Source of the DNA: Bacteroidales bacterium
GTDB taxonomy: Bacteria > Bacteroidota > Bacteroidia > Bacteroidales > UBA932
DNA: 64,000 nucleotides
Direction of reading: 5' to 3'
NCBI GenBank assembly: GCA_017459075.1
Contig: JAFUDQ010000009.1
Span: 1 to 64,000 of the forward strand
A model generated the notes under the pieces. It ran no database searches. It was not told the DNA's origin and worked only from the letters and a program-made list of their open reading frames with translations. The translations under genes were made by a program, and so were the position numbers. The number at the start of each line of letters is the position of its first letter. The first letter of the stretch is position 1. Below are positions 61,222 through 64,000 of this stretch, piece by piece.

Positions 61222-62961
61222 ATGGAAAAAGCAGCAGCAAGGAAATGGATAGTCAGGGAGCCTTCGGACGCGGAGGCCGTAAGCCGGCTCTCGGCAGAGC
61301 TGGGCATTGACCCTGTGCTCTCCTCCCTCCTTGTCCAGCGCGGAGTTGAGACCTTTGAAGAGGCCCGCGCCTTTTTCCGTCCGGACCTTTCATCCCTTCA
61401 TGATCCCTTCCTGATGAAGGACATGGACAAGGCTGTAGCCCGCCTTCGCAAAGCCGTTATTTCAGGAGAAAAAATCCTGGTTTACGGAGACTATGACGTG
61501 GACGGAACCACTGCCGTAGCCCTTGTCTATTCCTTCCTCCGCCGTTTCACTTCAAGGGTAGACTTCTACATCCCTGACCGTTATGACGAGGGTTACGGCG
61601 TCTCCCGCAAGGGCATCGAGTGGGCCTCAGAAAACGGATTCAAGCTAATCATTACCCTGGACTGCGGCATCAAGGCCATAGAGAAGGTTGAATATGCTGC
61701 ATCCAAGGGCATCGATGTAGTCATCTGCGACCATCATCTTCCGGAGGAAGGCCTTCCGGCCGCCGTAGCAGTGCTTGACCCGAAGAGGGAAGACTGCCAC
61801 TATCCTTTCGATGATTTATGCGGATGCGGCGTCGGCTTCAAGCTGGTCCAGGCTTATGCACAGACAGAGGGAATCGCCTTTGAAGAGTTGCTACCGCTGC
61901 TTGACCTGCTGGTTGTAAGTATTGCATCGGACCTTGTATCCGTCCGCGGAGAGAACAGGGTGCTGGCCCACTTCGGCCTTAAACGGCTCAATGAACAGCC
62001 CCGCAAGGGCCTTCAGGCCATCATCAACCTGTCGAACCTGGAGAGCAGCCATGTCACAATAGACGATATCGTCTTTAAAATCGGCCCCAGAATCAATGCT
62101 GCCGGCCGTATAGAGAGCGGCCGCCTGGCAGTGGAACTTCTGACGGCTCAGGACGATGCTGAGGCTGCGCGCATCGCTTCGCAGATAAATGACAATAATA
62201 ACGAGCGAAAGAGTATAGACCGCGAGATTACCAGGGAGGCTATTGAAATGGTAATGACCGGGAACTGCGTTTCGTCAGAGAATGCCACCATCGTTTACAA
62301 CCCTTCATGGAACAAGGGAGTTGTGGGTATCGTGGCTTCCCGCCTTGTAGAGGCCTTCTACAAGCCTACCTTCGTGCTTACCAAATCCAACGGCTTTGTG
62401 ACCGGTTCCGCCCGCAGCGTACGCGGCTTTGACCTTTATGATTCGATTGAGTCCCAGGCAGACCTTCTGGAAAACTTCGGCGGCCATATTTACGCTGCCG
62501 GACTTACGATGAAAGAGGAGAACCTGCCGGAGTTCGCCCGCCGTATTGACGAGTATGTTGCAGCCCATCTAAGCAAGGAAATGTCCACTCCCGTGGTTGA
62601 GGTGGATTCAGTCCTGGACTTCTCTCATATCACTCCCAAGTTCTTCAGGATTCTGAAGCAGTTCCAGCCCTTCGGCCCCGGCAACAGCGCTCCTGTTTTC
62701 CTGACGGAGAATGTGTATGACGACGGTAACGGGCGCAAGGTTGGTCCCGCAGCCCAGCATCTTAAGCTGGAGCTTATCCAGGAGTCGCAGCCTTATCACC
62801 AGATTGGTGCCATTGGCTTTAATATGTCAGAGTATTTTGACCATATCAAGGCCGGCAATCCCTTCGATATCTGCTATTCAATTGTGGAGAATTACTATCG
62901 CGGCAACTCTACCATCCAGCTCCGCATCAAAGATATCCGCGAGCGGGAGGATGTTATCTGA
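61222..62961 (+). CDS. recJ: Single-stranded-DNA exonuclease RecJ
   Basis: A 579-residue DHH-superfamily 5'-3' nuclease for recombination and repair. The DHH motifs read YGDYDVDGTTAVAL, DCGIKAIE and ICDHHLPEEG; the DHHA1 domain includes GVVGIVASRLVEAF and GSARSVRGFDLYDSI, and a C-terminal OB domain ends the protein. The ATG at 61222 is preferred over an upstream TTG that lies within the promoter. The 3' end overlaps aroK by 8 bases, tail to tail. Confidence 0.95.
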   Translation: MEKAAARKWIVREPSDAEAVSRLSAELGIDPVLSSLLVQRGVETFEEARAFFRPDLSSLHDPFLMKDMDKAVARLRKAVISGEKILVYGDYDVDGTTAVALVYSFLRRFTSRVDFYIPDRYDEGYGVSRKGIEWASENGFKLIITLDCGIKAIEKVEYAASKGIDVVICDHHLPEEGLPAAVAVLDPKREDCHYPFDDLCGCGVGFKLVQAYAQTEGIAFEELLPLLDLLVVSIASDLVSVRGENRVLAHFGLKRLNEQPRKGLQAIINLSNLESSHVTIDDIVFKIGPRINAAGRIESGRLAVELLTAQDDAEAARIASQINDNNNERKSIDREITREAIEMVMTGNCVSSENATIVYNPSWNKGVVGIVASRLVEAFYKPTFVLTKSNGFVTGSARSVRGFDLYDSIESQADLLENFGGHIYAAGLTMKEENLPEFARRIDEYVAAHLSKEMSTPVVEVDSVLDFSHITPKFFRILKQFQPFGPGNSAPVFLTENVYDDGNGRKVGPAAQHLKLELIQESQPYHQIGAIGFNMSEYFDHIKAGNPFDICYSIVENYYRGNSTIQLRIKDIREREDVI

Positions 62962-63598
62962 CCTCTTTTGCGGCGGCCTGGTAGTTGGCCTTGCGGGTTT
63001 CATAAAGATTTTTCAAGAGCTCTGTGAGCTCTTTTTTTGTTTTTGCCGATGCCAGCAGTGGTCTTGAGTCGATGGCGCCTTGTTCCCACAGTCGTTCTGC
63101 TATTACCTCTATCGGCGTATCCAGCCAGATGCAGTAGCTGTTTTTCTTCACCAGTTCCAGATTCTCTGGATCCTCCAGTGTGCCACCTCCAAGAGCAAGG
63201 AAAGAGATGTCTCGACTTCGCTCGACATGACAGGAAGAATGCTCGACATGACAGGAAGAATGTTCGACCGTACCCTTTTCTGCCATTTCTACCGGGTTAT
63301 TTTTTGTCATTTCTACCGGGTTATTTTTTGTCATTTCGACCGAAGTCCGATAGGACGGAGTGGAGAAATCTCCTTCCAGAATATCCATTAGGCATTCTTT
63401 TTCAAGGGAACGAAAGGCAGCTTCCCCGTCTTCCGCGAAGATGCGTGCGACGGCCTTGCCGGCGCGGCGCTCCACCTCTGCGTCCAAATCTATCCACCGG
63501 GCAGGCTGGCCGGAAGCAGAAAGCTGCGCTGCAAGCTCCCTCGCAGCCCAGCTCTTCCCGCTTCCCGGCATCCCCGCTATGGTTATAATCCTTTTCAA
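62954..63598 (-). CDS. aroK: Shikimate kinase with a large repeat insertion
   Basis: A 214-residue kinase for shikimate 3-phosphate (normal length about 175). The P-loop is AGMPGSGKSWAARELA, the Asp and Arg of the acceptor site are in WIDLDAEVERRAGKAVARIF, and the GGGT segment (LALGGGTLED) and lid IEVIAERLWEQG follow. Residues about 76-132 come from the 170-bp repeat at 63204-63373 and sit just before the strand that leads into GGGT. The start codon is TTG and overlaps the stop of the upstream gene (TTGA). Confidence 0.9.
   Translation of the reverse strand: MKRIITIAGMPGSGKSWAARELAAQLSASGQPARWIDLDAEVERRAGKAVARIFAEDGEAAFRSLEKECLMDILEGDFSTPSYRTSVEMTKNNPVEMTKNNPVEMAEKGTVEHSSCHVEHSSCHVERSRDISFLALGGGTLEDPENLELVKKNSYCIWLDTPIEVIAERLWEQGAIDSRPLLASAKTKKELTELLKNLYETRKANYQAAAKEVR
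63204..63373. repeat. 170-bp compound GTCATTTCGA repeat inside aroK
   Basis: A plus-side unit (GAGATGTCTCGACTTCGCTC and two ATGACAGGAAGAATGCTCGAC heads, 21 bp apart) opposes a minus-side block with three heads at 24-bp spacing (GTCATTTCTACCGGGTTATT) and a full tail GAGAAATCTCC. The aroK frame stays open through all of it. Confidence 0.92.
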
Positions 63599-64000
63599 AT
63601 ATTGAAAAGATTCGGCTCCTCTTCGTCGCCAAACGACATGTCGTCAATTCCAAGGTCAATCACATCCCCCGCCACTGCATCCCGCTTCTTGGAGGTATTC
63701 TTTTTTTGAGACCCCTCGACTTCGCTCGGGGTGACAGAAGAATCGCTCGGGGTGACAGAAGAATCGCTCGGGGTGACAGAAGAATCGCTCGGGGCTTTCT
63801 CTGTCATTTCGACCGGAGGCGCAGCCGGGGTGGAGAAATCTCCTTCCTCCGGGACAGAAAGAAGGTCTATCGGCTCGTCCTCAGATTCCTCGACTTCGCT
63901 CGGAATGACAGAGGACTCGCTCGGAACAGGAAGCGGCTCGCCAAAAGCGACAGCCTTGAGGTCTAAAGCCGAACACTTCTTACCCTTAGCCGTGAACCCC
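63595..64000 (-). CDS. parC: C-terminal end of probable DNA topoisomerase IV subunit A (partial)
   Basis: An open frame enters from the right edge and ends at 63595; at least 134 residues are seen. The first 20 residues (GFTAKGKKCSALDLKAVAFG) resemble the end of the ParC C-terminal beta-propeller in Bacteroidota (pattern AKGKR near the last strand). What follows is a poorly conserved acidic tail with three repeat blocks encoding SVIPSEVEES, DFSTPAAPPVEMTEK and SDSSVTPSDSSVTPSEVEGS, then a short tail DLGIDDMSFGDEEEPNLFNI. The ParC call is a recollection of family pattern and only the tail is visible. Confidence 0.55.
   Translation of the reverse strand, partial: GFTAKGKKCSALDLKAVAFGEPLPVPSESSVIPSEVEESEDEPIDLLSVPEEGDFSTPAAPPVEMTEKAPSDSSVTPSDSSVTPSDSSVTPSEVEGSQKKNTSKKRDAVAGDVIDLGIDDMSFGDEEEPNLFNI
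63708..63794 (-). repeat. GTCACCCCGA repeat in the parC tail, tandem heads
   Basis: On the minus strand, three complete heads plus a partial one with a 21-bp period, then the tail GAAGTCGAGGGGTCTC. The units encode SVTPSDS heptapeptides. Confidence 0.92.
63801..63843 (+). repeat. GTCATTTCGA repeat in the parC tail, opposed copy
   Basis: CTGTCATTTCGACCGGAGGC through GGGGTGGAGAAATCTCC, plus orientation, head-to-head with the preceding block. Confidence 0.88.
63883..63926 (-). repeat. GTCATTCCGA repeat in the parC tail, third copy
   Basis: On the minus strand: a partial head, then TGTCATTCCGAGCGAAGTCG, then AGGAATCT, encoding SESSVIPSEVEES. A third subtype (ATTCC) of the same family in one gene. 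Confidence 0.85.

Overview
The window comes from a member of the Bacteroidota, most likely an uncultured gut-type Bacteroidales. The evidence is a SusC/SusD pair, many lipoproteins with BACON or Big_2 modules, promoters of the TTTG-N19-TAnnTTTG type instead of -35/-10 boxes, few Shine-Dalgarno sequences, and a Bacteroidota-style dcw cluster. I cannot name a genus from sequence alone.

Layout. 1-7 kb: a large modular surface lipoprotein, an ECF sigma/anti-sigma/DUF4252 operon, another lipoprotein and tRNA-Ser(CGA). 7.6-10.4 kb: serB and a secreted nuclease. 10.6-16.7 kb: an AraC regulator and a small mannan/beta-glucan type locus (a GH3 enzyme whose N-terminus looks like a GH5_7 mannanase, a cellobiose/mannobiose 2-epimerase and a GPH symporter). 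16.7-36.3 kb, minus strand: the complete Bacteroidota dcw cluster (mraZ to ftsZ) continuing into gltX, rpiB, truB and an HPr-kinase-like gene. 37.1-44.1 kb, plus strand: ssb and purA run directly into GH29 fucosidase, CotH-like protein, PNGase F and a thioredoxin-fold protein. 44.2-47.6 kb, minus strand: aroE, a TrmH-type methyltransferase and lysS. 47.9-61.1 kb, plus strand: an N-glycan utilisation locus (SusC, SusD, GH18 endoglycosidase, two surface glycan-binding lipoproteins) followed by a sialic acid operon (lyase, epimerase, mutarotase, MFS transporter). 61.2-64 kb: recJ, then convergent aroK and the probable tail of parC.

How the genes fit together. Two loci about 4 kb apart handle host-type glycoproteins: PNGase F and the GH18 enzyme release N-glycans by two different cuts, GH29 removes fucose, SusC/D imports the products, and the nan genes catabolise sialic acid. 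No sialidase, GH20, GH92 or GH2 is in the window.

The most unusual signal is a palindromic repeat family (head GTCATTTCGA, tail GAGAAATCTC, plus a GTCACCCCGA subtype) scattered through intergenic DNA and, strikingly, inside at least seven protein-coding genes without breaking the frame. The inserts include conserved housekeeping enzymes (truB, aroK, TrmH-type methyltransferase, parC tail). The head part expands in tandem with a 21-bp (once 24-bp) period, so each added copy adds exactly 7 or 8 residues. Further repeats are a hairpin family (GGTGCAGGAAGG...TTGCACC) and a 149-bp element with perfect 22-bp terminal inverted repeats.
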